DNA from: Arthrobacter terricola
Lineage (GTDB): Bacteria; Actinomycetota; Actinomycetes; Actinomycetales; Micrococcaceae
DNA length: 47,678 bases
Assembly: GCF_004354015.1 (NCBI RefSeq)
Contig: NZ_SMRU01000035.1
Span: 1 to 47,678 of the forward strand
Direction of reading: 5' to 3'
The translations under genes and the position numbers were made by a program. This document shows positions 34,642 through 42,229 of this stretch, one piece after another. Position 1 is the stretch's first letter. The number at the start of each line of letters is the position of its first letter. The notes below the pieces were generated by a model. That model was not told the origin of the DNA. It worked only from the letters and a program-made list of their open reading frames with translations, and did not search any database.

Positions 34642-35001
34642 ATGAGCAACAGACAAGGCAACGGCCTGCCCCGCCCGGGTGAGACGGCCCTCGGGTTCGG
34701 CTTTGTCACCGCAGAGGACCGGGCGAAATGGGATCAGGCGCGGCAGTACCAGCGGCAGAAGCAGCCGTCCGCGGCCAAAGAGTTCCTGACATCCGCGATG
34801 CGCGCGCTGACCCGTGTCCAGCGCGAGGTCGGCAAAGCCAGGATGCAGGCGATGTACCGTGCACAGGCAGAGCACGAGAACGACATGGTGTTGACCATTG
34901 CCAGGCCACAGCGCCGGACAGTGGGCGACGTCGAAGCCGGGATGGCCGGCACCCCGGAGCGGGATTCCCGCTCCCGGCTGGACGAGGGACCCGGGTTCTG
35001 A
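34642..35001 (+). CDS. Small helical protein, third gene of the polymerase operon
   Basis: A 119-residue basic helical protein (segments EDRAKWDQARQYQRQKQPSA and TRVQREVGKARMQAMYRAQA) with no recognised domain. ATG 34642, 40 bp after the previous stop, has GGAG at 34628-34631. A longer form from GTG 34531 (AGGAG at 34522) would overlap the upstream gene by 71 bp and add 37 low-complexity residues; it cannot be excluded. Given its position it may act with the polymerase. Function unknown. Confidence 0.6.
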   Translation: MSNRQGNGLPRPGETALGFGFVTAEDRAKWDQARQYQRQKQPSAAKEFLTSAMRALTRVQREVGKARMQAMYRAQAEHENDMVLTIARPQRRTVGDVEAGMAGTPERDSRSRLDEGPGF

Positions 35002-35082
35002 GCCTCGGAACGGCTGCCTGTCGAACTGACAGGGAAATACGGACCTACGGGGAAAGCCATTGATTGAAAGAAGGCGACGGGA

Positions 35083-35384
35083 ATGAGCATCGTGACGACC
35101 GGGCAACCGCGTATCTCCAAGCGCGAGTTCATCGCGCGCGTGGCAGCCGGGGCGGCTGGTCCGTCACCACGGTGAGCTCCCTGTACGAGGCATTGTTCAG
35201 TGAGCTGACGGAGGCTGTCTCCCACGGCGAAGTCGTCATGCTCACCAATGTCGGCCGCTTCTACCGGCAGGACCACAAAGGCCACAAAGTCCGTTTCGGA
35301 AAGCAGGACATCGACGGCTATCCGGTGATGAAGTTCTCCGCTTCGCCGAGCCTGAACCGGCAGCTTGACAGCCCGGACGGGTAA
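35083..35384 (+). pseudogene. HU/IHF-like nucleoid protein, frameshifted
   Basis: Two frames together give a complete HU-family protein of about 100 residues. Frame 1 from ATG 35083 reads the N-terminal HU start (ISKREFIARVAA), then meets a TGA near 35173-35177. The adjacent frame continues the family pattern: GWSVTTVSSLYEALFSELTE, then a GEVVMLTNVGRFY segment equal to HU's GEKV.L.GFGTF, and KVRFGKQDIDGYPVMKFSAS. The shift is a single missing base within the G-rich run at about 35145-35160. It may be a dead gene, a programmed -1 shift or a sequence error. A DNA-bending protein at the end of the polymerase operon would fit a promoter-architecture role. Confidence 0.7.
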
Positions 35385-36204
35385 CCCGCGGTCGACAGGC
35401 CCGGCTGGAGCTCCACCTGTCCGGTGAAGCTTCCCCGGCTGCATAAAGGTCCCCGTCGAGGTGGACGGCGTGACCCCCCGGGAAGGCGGTGATCGCCGGG
35501 GCGTTCTGTGACAAACGGATCGCAAACGGTTTTGCAGGAGAACCCGGCGGAAATCAGCCGGCGGGAGGCCGGACTGACCGGGCGGTGCGGGGTGCCTTGG
35601 TGCCCGTCCATGGTGGCAGATCATGGGGGCAACCCCCAGGAAGTCGGCCGCCAGGCGCGTCGCGTGTCCGGTCTTCCGCCGAGCAATCAGTGACAGCACG
35701 GCAATGATGAGCGCAAGAACGATAGCAGGGACAATCCACAGCGGATTCCGGGTGGCGGACGTTCCTTCCACGCCGACGATCAACGCCGGCAGACCACCAC
35801 CGGCGGTGAGGGCTGCCGCGAAGGCATAGTTCCGGGCGTCCGCGCGCATGTTCCCCGCAGCTGCACCGAAGCTGTTGATGAGCCGGGCACGTATTGATTT
35901 CGCTCCGGCCAGTTCGAGGTTCGTCTCATTGATCGCACCGGCCGCGGCAGCTGCCCGGCAGGAGGACTTCAGGGCCGCCACCCGCAACAACGTCTTTTTC
36001 AAGGCGGTGAATTGCTCTGGCCGCCCCCAAGGCTGTGAATCGCAGCGGTAAGTGGCGTGTTTTTCGCAGCGCTAAATGTCACCCATAGGCTTCGTTAGCC
36101 GATCCCTCAGCGCTTCCCGACTTGGCAGCAGAGCACAGATCTTTGGACCGGTGGCCGACGGGACGACTCGACGGCTACCTAGCGCCCGGTCATAGGATGG
36201 CGAA
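35385..36204. other. Long gap with possible membrane-protein remnant on the minus strand
   Basis: No complete gene. The minus strand from about 36037 to 35640 looks protein-coding (regular high-GC codon use) and reads a peptide with a charged helical start (ALKKTLLRVAALKSS) and two hydrophobic helices (about 35830-35770 and 35745-35700), ending RRKTGHATRLAADF. It has no convincing start and no stop of its own at the point where the coding character fades, so it is probably a truncated membrane-protein gene. Its upstream end coincides with the 49-bp repeat at 36034-36082, suggesting that an insertion cut it. Positions 35385-35640 show nothing recognisable. Confidence 0.4.
36034..36082. repeat. 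49-bp repeat, copy 1 (possible IS end)
   Basis: Begins TGTGAATCGCAGCGGTAAG and ends GCGCTAAATGTCAC. A second copy with a few differences is at 44758-44806. Within each copy the words AGCG-taag and GCGCTAA look like degenerate subrepeats, as in the ends of IS21-type elements, but no istA/istB genes are present. Each copy precedes a GNAT gene by about 75-120 bp. Confidence 0.55.
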
Positions 36205-36795
36205 ATGACCTTCGCCCAGCCCGTGACCCTGACCGGAAGCTACGTGACACTCGAGCCCTTGGCCGAGGAACACCTGGATGGTTTGTGCCAGGCCGTGGAA
36301 GACGGTCAGATGTGGAACACCTGGTTCACGCGCATTCCGGCACCGGATCAGATGATGGCGGAGATTCAGAAAAGACGTGCGCTCCAGGAGGCGGGGACGA
36401 TGGCGCCTTGGACCATCCGGCGGAACGATACCGGTGATATTTGCGGGATGACCACGTTCTGCAATATCAGGGCCGATAACCGGCGGCTGGAGATCGGTTC
36501 GACCTGGTTGGCCAAGAGTGCACAGCGCACCGCCGTCAACACCGAAGCGAAGCTACTCCAGCTCAGCCGCGCCTTCGAATCCCTGGACTGCATCGCGGTG
36601 GAATTCAGAACCCACTGGCACAACCACGCGTCGCGGGCGGCTGTTGCCAGGTTGGGTGCCAAGCAGGACGGAATCCTGCGCAACCACGACCTGTGGCGCG
36701 ACGGCACGGTGCGCGACGTCGTGGTGTTCTCCATCATCGACAGCGAGTGGAAAACAGTGAAGTTGTCACTCGAACAGATGCTCACCAGGAGCTGA
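36205..36795 (+). CDS. GNAT acetyltransferase (RimJ/RimL type), copy 1
   Basis: A 196-residue GNAT of the RimJ/RimL-like subgroup. It starts with the typical TLTGSYVTLEPLAEEHLDGL segment, has central strands with WTIRRNDTGDICGMTTF, and the conserved RRLEIGSTWLAKSAQRTAVN acetyl-CoA region. The substrate is unknown; family members acetylate protein N-termini or small molecules. A near-identical second copy is at 44880-45470 with only about ten amino-acid differences. ATG 36205 is part of a conserved CATAGGATKGCGAAATG context in both copies. Confidence 0.88.
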   Translation: MTFAQPVTLTGSYVTLEPLAEEHLDGLCQAVEDGQMWNTWFTRIPAPDQMMAEIQKRRALQEAGTMAPWTIRRNDTGDICGMTTFCNIRADNRRLEIGSTWLAKSAQRTAVNTEAKLLQLSRAFESLDCIAVEFRTHWHNHASRAAVARLGAKQDGILRNHDLWRDGTVRDVVVFSIIDSEWKTVKLSLEQMLTRS

Positions 36796-36945
36796 AGCCG
36801 CCTGCCAGGCCGGTGAGCCCGCCGGGCACCGGCCGTATTCCGGTCAGATGATTCCCGTGAAATCCGGCTCGACGTTCGGCGTAAGGGACAGCCGGCGCGG
36901 GCGCTCCCGCCGGCTAGGCTTCACGGTTGCATCGTCAGCAGTCTG

Positions 36946-37065
36946 TTAATTCTTCCGTCGGCCGAAGCCCCATCCAGGGGCCAATGGCCCTCCGTCTTCA
37001 AATAAGTTCCTCATGGCCCGCAGAATCCGTCGCCACGGATTGCCTTCCGAGGTCACCTTGCCCAT
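36946..37065 (-). CDS. Conserved small protein (39 aa), copy 1
   Basis: A short ORF whose protein is also encoded at 45488-45613. The shared pattern is VTSE...WRRIL.A.RNLF.DGG followed by PLAPGWGFGRR.N and stop. The DNA copies differ mostly at third positions while the protein is kept, and both end at the same place, which supports real coding. No membrane segment; basic, Trp- and Gly-rich. Function unknown. The first residues differ between the copies by small indels, so the start is uncertain. Confidence 0.6.
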   Translation of the reverse strand: MGKVTSEGNPWRRILRAMRNLFEDGGPLAPGWGFGRRKN

Positions 37066-37132
37066 GGGAAAGCGTAGACCACATTTCCGCCACGCCCCCG
37101 GGGCCAGATGGAAGCCTGCCCTGGCACCCTGG

Positions 37133-37567
37133 TCAGGGGAACAGCTGTCCCAAGGCTTGGTCGAGTGCAGCGAGGTTGTAGTGAAGGCGGTGCCACAGCC
37201 GTCGCGCCCGCTCCAGCCGGCCCGCGTTCAAGGAGGCCTGGATCAGACGGCCGTCCCGTTCAACCTGACGGGCTCCCGCCCTCGAGGCCAGTGCCGCCAG
37301 GGCAACGACGGCTCCTCCGGCTGCCCCGAGGTTGCCAGCGTCCAAGGTCGCGCCCAGAACGCGTACGTGCTCCCGCAACATATCCACCGTGTTTGCCAGG
37401 AAGCGTTGTGCTTCGCCTTCCGGGAAGTGCTCCTTAATGAGCGCTCCAATGCGGGCCGGGTCGAGCACTATCTCCCGGTTCCGAAGCGCGGGGTTGAAAC
37501 GGCCGGGGTCCTTCTCTGGCGGGAGCATCGACGGCATTTCCTCCTTGGGTCGGAGCCGGGGTTTCAT
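37133..37567 (-). CDS. Hpt-like helical protein lacking the phospho-accepting His
   Basis: A 144-residue protein whose residues about 30-144 follow the histidine-phosphotransfer (Hpt) domain pattern: IVLDPARIGALI at the start, a four-helix rhythm, and an LERARRLWHRLHYNLAALDQAL last helix. Where Hpt domains have H-x-L-K-G, this protein reads VVALAALASRAGA with no His, so it cannot accept phosphate in the usual way. It could be a degenerate binding module or simply a look-alike helical bundle. ATG 37567 is used. It lies in DNA that separates the two halves of a segment which is continuous at 44.8-46.4 kb. Confidence 0.55.
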   Translation of the reverse strand: MKPRLRPKEEMPSMLPPEKDPGRFNPALRNREIVLDPARIGALIKEHFPEGEAQRFLANTVDMLREHVRVLGATLDAGNLGAAGGAVVALAALASRAGARQVERDGRLIQASLNAGRLERARRLWHRLHYNLAALDQALGQLFP

Positions 37568-37794
37568 TGCATCCTACTGACCGTCCTAGCTTCGTCCGGG
37601 AGAGTGTCCGCATGCCGGTCACGGGACGGGAATGGTGCCTGCGGAGCTTACGGCATCCTCATGGCTTCCTGACCCATCCGCACGTGGGGCCAGGCAGCGG
37701 GCCGGAGTCCGGCGGTCCGGCCGCACGTCCTCCTGAACGACCTCGTGTATGGTGTTGAGCTCGTACAACGCACAACGACGCAAAGGGGAGCGTG

Positions 37795-38049
37795 ATGACC
37801 CGTCCGGCCTACGTCTTTCAGTCCTTCGGCCTTGACGGGGTCGCCTACCTCGTCACGTGCGGAAATCACAACAAGGCCCGTCTATTCGACGGACTGGAGT
37901 CAGCCCTAAGCTACGCACGAAAACACAACAACAAGCACCATCAGGGCGCGGTCCCGCAGCTCCACACCTGGAACACCAAACAGGTCGAACTACGAGAGCA
38001 GTCTCCCAAGGCTCGGAAACGGAACCCTGGACCCGTACGGGTCGGCTAG
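37795..38049 (+). CDS. Hypothetical small protein (84 aa)
   Basis: Starts at ATG 37795 after AAAGGGGAG (37782-37790). The N-terminal half looks like a small alpha/beta fold (PAYVFQSFGLDGVAYLVTCG; LFDGLESALSYARKHNNKH), the C-terminus is basic and probably disordered. No motif recognised. Confidence 0.55.
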   Translation: MTRPAYVFQSFGLDGVAYLVTCGNHNKARLFDGLESALSYARKHNNKHHQGAVPQLHTWNTKQVELREQSPKARKRNPGPVRVG

Positions 38050-38158
38050 CCGTTGTGATCCGGGCTCCGTCCGACTCAGGTATGAGAAGCCATCCCCACA
38101 CCAGTGTCGACATCTCCACCCTGTGACTGGTGTCCTCGTTGGCGGTTAGGTCGCTTCT

Positions 38159-38387
38159 TCAAATGGCCGTTGCGCTGCGCTTGTCGACGTTTCCGCGCCA
38201 GCTAGCAAGCGCGGCACGGTCCTTGCTGCCAAGCGCTGCCGCCCTGATGAAGCCGTCCAGATCAAGGCCGGCCAGAGCTGCGCGGAAAGCTCCCTCCGTT
38301 GTCGTTCCGTAGCGGGCGCAGAGTTCATTAAGCAGCGGTTCGACATTGTTCCTATTGCTGCTGGCGGCTCGCAAATCGCCCAGTCGG
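38159..38387 (-). pseudogene. Tyrosine phosphatase C-terminal remnant
   Basis: About 75 codons matching the end of the intact phosphatase at 45666-46427: RLGDLRAASSNRNNVEPLLN, then GTTTEGAF.AALAG and SWRGN. Similarity stops abruptly near 38387, upstream of which the reading frame has no phosphatase features, so the catalytic part has been lost. It is the third member of the duplicated GNAT-small protein-phosphatase block. Confidence 0.8.
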
Positions 38388-38711
38388 GGCGCCCCCCGCC
38401 GCGGAAAGTCTGAGCCTGTGGGCGGTTTTCCCGGTCCCGGATCGCCCTTGTCGCCTGGAGATGGGTGTTTCCCCTTCGATTCTCGGATTGACGTCGGGAG
38501 GTTCGCTGGAACGGCTGGGGCGAAAGCGTCAATCTGAGACCGGCATGCGGGAGGTTTGTTGTCCGGTGAGGCCATGCCTCACCCGGACACGCGGTCTTTG
38601 GTGCAATAAGGGTCGTTCCCGTGACGTGTTCCGTCGCGTCGACGTTTTTGGGATGCCTTCCAGAGGCTCCTTTATGTTGGTTTCAAAGCTCATAACCGGA
38701 AGGGGCAACGG
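38388..38711. other. Gap without a recognised gene
   Basis: Mixed composition; several overlapping short frames, none with coding character. AAGGGGC at 38700-38706 is the ribosome-binding site for the next gene. Nothing else supported. Confidence 0.4.
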
Positions 38712-39068
38712 ATGCTCGGTTTCGATGTATCGGTCTATTACTACGACGGCCAAGGAAAACGGCAGAGCCTCGCGAGCTGGTCCGCACACGGTCTTGACTG
38801 GATCAACGAGTTGGTGACCGGGAACCGTGCGGCGCTTGTTCAGGACAGTGGAGGGTACCCATACGTGTACGAAGTGGCTGCGGCAGAGGTCATTGCCATT
38901 TTTTCACTTTCGGAGCGCGCGGCACTGGACCGACGTCTTACCCGCAAGGGCGGATCAGGGGACTGGAACCAGACGCCATTGCCTCGGGGCGGGACCATCA
39001 ACGACGAGGGCATTGCGATGTGCCCCGGGGACACGAAGCTCACGGTAGAGGCATGGGACCAGTCCTGA
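38712..39068 (+). CDS. Hypothetical protein (118 aa)
   Basis: ATG 38712 follows AAGGGGC. A small, mainly beta protein: FDVSVYYYDGQGKRQSLASW at the start, a strand-rich middle (YPYVYEVAAAEVIAIF) and a Gly/Asn-rich end. No transmembrane helix or known motif. It sits alone, with no co-oriented neighbour, in the mosaic cargo region. Confidence 0.6.
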   Translation: MLGFDVSVYYYDGQGKRQSLASWSAHGLDWINELVTGNRAALVQDSGGYPYVYEVAAAEVIAIFSLSERAALDRRLTRKGGSGDWNQTPLPRGGTINDEGIAMCPGDTKLTVEAWDQS

Positions 39069-39418
39069 TTTGGCCGCACCGTCGTGAGTATCGCCGGCGG
39101 AAGCTTACGTTGGGCAGACCAGGCCTGGCTCACGAGTTGGATGGCCCGATGGCCGCTCCTGTGCGGACCCGCCATAGGCAGGCCGCGGATCAATTGTGCA
39201 ATCGGGTGTCGTGATAGTCCTTTCCCGCTGAAAAGGGGTTCCCCGGATCAGCAGGATTTCTTCCTTGTGAGGAGCTCGAGTGGCCGCAGGGCCGGAGGCG
39301 AGGGGCGGTGAGACTCACAAAACTCAGAGGCACTCACCGGATCGGCAGCCGTTGGCTACACGCACGGTTGCCGGCCGGCCGGTCACTGCGGGTACAAGCC
39401 GTGCCCCAACGGCTTGGA
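39069..39418. other. Gap without a recognised gene
   Basis: Only short frames on both strands; no hairpin terminator or repeat noticed. The stretch lies between the + strand hypothetical gene and the 3' end of the toxin gene on the minus strand. Confidence 0.4.
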
Positions 39419-39757
39419 TTATTTTGTGGCGTTCGGGTGGTGGGTGTGGACATCGATGAGGACCACGGTTCCGTCGTGGACGTAGAACCAGATCCTCGCA
39501 CCATTGGAGAGCTCATACTGTCGCCTGCGGTGGGTTGCCCCTTTGTGGGTGACGAACTCCAGATCGCCTTTCATGCCATGACAGGTCAGGTCGTTGCTCA
39601 AGGGATCTTTGGTCAGGCGCTCCCATGCCTCCACGACCGTGTTGCGTTGCACGGCGAGAACATCAGTCCATCCCTTGCTCGCATTTGTCGTCCCGAAAAC
39701 AATTTCGTGTTCGGTACGACGCAGCGGACGGTGGACGGTCTCCTTCTTCGGGCTCAC
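39419..39757 (-). CDS. RelE/ParE-like toxin of a type II toxin-antitoxin pair
   Basis: A 112-residue basic protein. The C-terminal part (RRRQYELSNGARIWFYVHDG, then TVVLIDVHTHHPNATK) follows the RelE/ParE beta-sheet pattern with basic residues and a closing V..I.V.THHPN strand; the N-terminal half is helical with WERLTKDPLS. It starts at GTG 39757, which overlaps the antitoxin TGA (GTGA), so translation is coupled. RelE-like toxins cut mRNA on the ribosome; ParE-like toxins poison gyrase. The sequence does not decide which. Confidence 0.75.
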   Translation of the reverse strand: MSPKKETVHRPLRRTEHEIVFGTTNASKGWTDVLAVQRNTVVEAWERLTKDPLSNDLTCHGMKGDLEFVTHKGATHRRRQYELSNGARIWFYVHDGTVVLIDVHTHHPNATK

Positions 39758-40224
39758 TCTCCGGCCCGCGGGTCAGCAACCGTTTCGGAATCATCCAGCC
39801 AATCAAGCTGGTCGTCAGGTGTGTACCCGGCCGCGATCGCTTCGGCCGTCGCCCTCCATTCGGCCAGCACGACGAACAGCCGCTCAAAGCTGGAGACGGC
39901 GGCGCAGGCGCGGGCCACTTCCACGATCTCGGTCGCAAAGCGTTCACGGTGTTCGTGCGGCAGGAAACCCAACCACGGGAACGGCGCAAGCAATCTTTCG
40001 GCAAAGCTCTCTTCGCCAGGCGCCAGCGACGCAGCCACCAGGTTCGCCGCAAGGCGCAGCGCGTCGTGCTCCTGCTCGATCGTGCTCGACCGGACCAGTG
40101 TCAGGGGTTCACCATCGCGGCGTGTAATCGTGACGGGGCCTTCTTCAGCGGCGCGGAAGACCTGCGCCGGGTTCCGCGACAAGTCCGAGGATGTGGCTGA
40201 GCGGCTGTGCGTGACGATAGACAT
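39754..40224 (-). CDS. Phd/YefM-like antitoxin
   Basis: A 156-residue protein. Its N-terminus has the prevent-host-death pattern (ATSSDLSRNPAQVFRAAEEG, then PVTITRRDGEPLTLVRS), the DNA-binding dimer fold. The longer C-terminal half is helical and acidic (ERFATEIVEVARACAAVSSF) and should bind the toxin encoded next. ATG 40224 is preferred to an upstream start because a perfect palindrome lies 10 bp before it. Phd-type proteins repress their own operon, which suits that operator. Confidence 0.8.
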   Translation of the reverse strand: MSIVTHSRSATSSDLSRNPAQVFRAAEEGPVTITRRDGEPLTLVRSSTIEQEHDALRLAANLVAASLAPGEESFAERLLAPFPWLGFLPHEHRERFATEIVEVARACAAVSSFERLFVVLAEWRATAEAIAAGYTPDDQLDWLDDSETVADPRAGE

Positions 40225-40233
40225 AAACCCATT

Positions 40234-40253
40234 ATTCTGAATATGTTCAGAAT
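40234..40253. promoter_or_regulatory. Palindromic operator of the toxin-antitoxin operon
   Basis: ATTCTGAA TATG TTCAGAAT, perfect 8-bp arms with a 4-bp centre, 10 bp upstream of the antitoxin start. It overlaps the expected promoter and fits autoregulation by the Phd-like antitoxin. Confidence 0.7.
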
Positions 40254-40528
40254 GTGCAAGTGGGGTCTGGTCGATCACTGGTCCTGGCCTGAGGTTCCAT
40301 TCGGCTTGCTGGACGGCCAATGCTTGATTGGATGCGCTCTTCGTCGGTTTCGATGCTGCGATCAGGGTGCACCAACCCCCATCGATGGCTCCGAGAAGCC
40401 CCGCCGCAGCGGGTACCAACATGCTTGCCAACTGGAAGTTAGTCGTATCCACTTTTTAAGGCTAGGCAGGTCCGGCTCGATCTGGGTCATGAATCCAACC
40501 TAATCCGCGGCGCTGACACCCTTGATCG

Positions 40529-40555
40529 AGTTGTCCAGACACTGTCTGGACAACT
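40529..40555. repeat. 27-bp perfect palindrome in an intergenic region
   Basis: Arms AGTTGTCCAGACA and TGTCTGGACAACT around a single central C. There is no following T tract, so it is not a terminator. Its size and symmetry suit a dimeric regulator operator or a serine-recombinase crossover site. The rest of 40256-40735 shows no gene. Confidence 0.7.
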
Positions 40556-40688
40556 GAGATTCGCGATGACTTGGACGGGTCGCGCCGGGTGCCTTGGGCG
40601 CTACAGCTCTTGGCTGAACCGGAGTGTCGGAGGTCTATTTGCTTTCCGGGGGCGAACGGGTGCCAGTACCGAGGGTTCCGGTCATGGC

Positions 40689-40724
40689 GAGAGACTGGCC
40701 GGCGGATGGGCTGACCAGTCTCTC
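40689..40724. terminator. Possible terminator hairpin after the cold-shock gene
   Basis: GAGAGACTGG at 40689-40698 pairs perfectly with CCAGTCTCTC at 40715-40724 (16-base loop), 12 bp beyond the stop of the minus-strand cold-shock gene. No T tract follows in the minus direction, so it may be a weak or 3'-end-protecting structure. Confidence 0.4.
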
Positions 40725-40735
40725 TTGTTGGACCG

Positions 40736-40939
40736 TTAGATTGCCTGGATGTTCTCCGCCTGGGGTCCTTTGGGTCCTTGGGTGATGTCGAACTGAACCT
40801 TCTGGTTCTCCTCCAGCGAGCGGTAGCCGCGTGAAGCGATTGCCGAATAGTGTGCGAACACGTCAGGGCCTCCGTTGTCCGGGGCGATGAAGCCGAAGCC
40901 TTTTTCGGCGTTGAACCACTTGACAGTACCTGTTGCCAT
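40736..40939 (-). CDS. cspA: Cold-shock protein
   Basis: A 67-residue CspA-family protein of standard length, with both RNA-binding motifs visible: KGFGFIAPD (RNP1) and DVFAHYSAI (RNP2), preceded by ATGTVKWFN. It binds single-stranded RNA/DNA and melts RNA structure. The start is ATG 40939, after a GGAAACGGGA sequence; the frame extends further upstream but only as leader. A leader of about 130 bp to the next gene allows the usual cold-responsive 5' UTR. Confidence 0.95.
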   Translation of the reverse strand: MATGTVKWFNAEKGFGFIAPDNGGPDVFAHYSAIASRGYRSLEENQKVQFDITQGPKGPQAENIQAI

Positions 40940-41073
40940 TCCCGTTTCCTTCACGGGCCGCTGGTCGGTTCCGCTTCTCGGAAAAGCCGTCCCTGCCACC
41001 CCCACGACGAGCCTATGTGTCGGTCTCCGGTTTTCGAAGTCGGCTGCACGGAATGTCCGGGCGTCGTCGCCGG

Positions 41074-42066
41074 TTATTGAGCAGTCGGCGTTGCCGGGGC
41101 CTCCGTGAGGAGCCGGGCGAGGTAGTCGTTCAGGGTGTGGTGGAAGCTCGCCGCGAGGTGGGACTGCGGGGCGAACATGTCGAAGGCGTGGTAGGCGCCG
41201 GGGTAGAGGTGCAGCTCGACGGGGACGCCGTGGGCGCGCAGGCCCGCGGCGTAGTCGAGGTTTTCGTCGCGGAAGACGTCGAGTTCACCGACGCCGATGA
41301 AGGTCGGGGGCAGGCCGGCGAGGTCGGTCGCCCGGGCGGCGGCGCTGTAGGGCATGACGTCTTCGGTGCCGGCGCGGTCTCCGAGGATCGCCTGCCAGGC
41401 AAGGAGGTTGGTCGAGCGGTCCCAGATGCCAATGTCGGTGATCTCGCGGCTGGAGTCGGTGGTGTTGCGGTCGTCGAGCATCGGGTACATCAGTAGCTGG
41501 AACAGGGGGGTGGCTGCGCCGCGGTCGCGGATCAGCAGGGCGGTGGCGGCGGCGATGCCTCCACCACCGCTCTGGCCGGCCAGGCCGATCCGGGTGGGGT
41601 CGAGGCCGAGATCGGTGGCGTTGTCGCTGATCCACCGGTAGGCGGTGTATCCGTCCTCGGCGGCGCCGGGCGCGGGGGTTTCCGGGGCCAGCCGATAGTC
41701 GACGCTGACAATGGCGCAGCCGAGTGCCGCGGACAGCGGCTTGAGCCAGGGGGTGTCCTGCGCGGCGAAGCCGAGCACCTGCCCGCCGCCGTGGAACCAC
41801 ACGAGGACAGGCGCCGGTCCGGGCGCGTTCTGCGGACGCAGCAGGACGACCGGGACGTCGGGGCCTTCGGCGCGCGGCACCTGGATCTCGTCGGCGGTGA
41901 CGGTGGGCTCGTCGGGGATGGTGCTGGCGATGGATTCGGCGAGCGTGCGGACGGCCTGGCGGGTGGCGGGGATGTCGGTCAGGTCGAAGACGCCGTTCGG
42001 GCCGATCGGAATGGTCTGGAGTGCTGCGGCTAGTTCGCTGTCGATCGCGGGACGGGAGCGGGGCAT
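41074..42066 (-). CDS. Alpha/beta hydrolase, HSL-type esterase/lipase
   Basis: A 330-residue hormone-sensitive-lipase-family hydrolase. The oxyanion-hole motif FHGGG, the nucleophile elbow GQSGGGG (Ser in G-x-S-x-G), the acid region GELDVFRDE and the catalytic His in YPGAYHAFDM are all present in the right order. It should hydrolyse small acyl esters. ATG 42066 has GGAAGGAAG upstream. It is in line with the NAD(P)-binding gene at 42230-43153, with a relic between them, and both may be controlled by the divergent TetR regulator. Confidence 0.9.
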   Translation of the reverse strand: MPRSRPAIDSELAAALQTIPIGPNGVFDLTDIPATRQAVRTLAESIASTIPDEPTVTADEIQVPRAEGPDVPVVLLRPQNAPGPAPVLVWFHGGGQVLGFAAQDTPWLKPLSAALGCAIVSVDYRLAPETPAPGAAEDGYTAYRWISDNATDLGLDPTRIGLAGQSGGGGIAAATALLIRDRGAATPLFQLLMYPMLDDRNTTDSSREITDIGIWDRSTNLLAWQAILGDRAGTEDVMPYSAAARATDLAGLPPTFIGVGELDVFRDENLDYAAGLRAHGVPVELHLYPGAYHAFDMFAPQSHLAASFHHTLNDYLARLLTEAPATPTAQ

Positions 42067-42113
42067 GGTTCTTCCTTCCTGGGTGGGGTCTGCGTGGGGG
42101 CATGGGAGGGTGG

Positions 42114-42196
42114 TCAGGCCGTCGGTGCGGCGAGGTGGTCGCCGCTCTCCAGGTCTTTGAGCAGGCCGGGGTGGCTGGGGACCAGCCACCCCGGGC
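42114..42196 (-). pseudogene. Relic of a second SDR-like gene (C-terminal end only)
   Basis: Reads GWLVPSHPGLLKDLESGDH and stop, closely matching the end of the adjacent intact gene (GWEPVQPGLIEDLGQGHY). Nothing further upstream in this frame fits, so it is the leftover tail of a deleted paralogue or a failed duplication between the esterase and SDR genes. Confidence 0.6.
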
Positions 42197-42229
42197 CTGA
42201 AATGGGGCGTGATGGAGATGGTGGCGGGC

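Noticed and set aside
34734..36002. A 422-codon minus-strand frame covering the HU-like gene and the small helical gene
   Set aside because: Only the first 120 codons look coding; the rest is antisense to better-supported genes. Kept only as a possible truncated membrane-protein remnant at 35640-36037.
39308..40240. A 310-codon plus-strand frame across the toxin-antitoxin genes
   Set aside because: Shadow of two overlapping minus-strand genes with a palindromic operator and family patterns.
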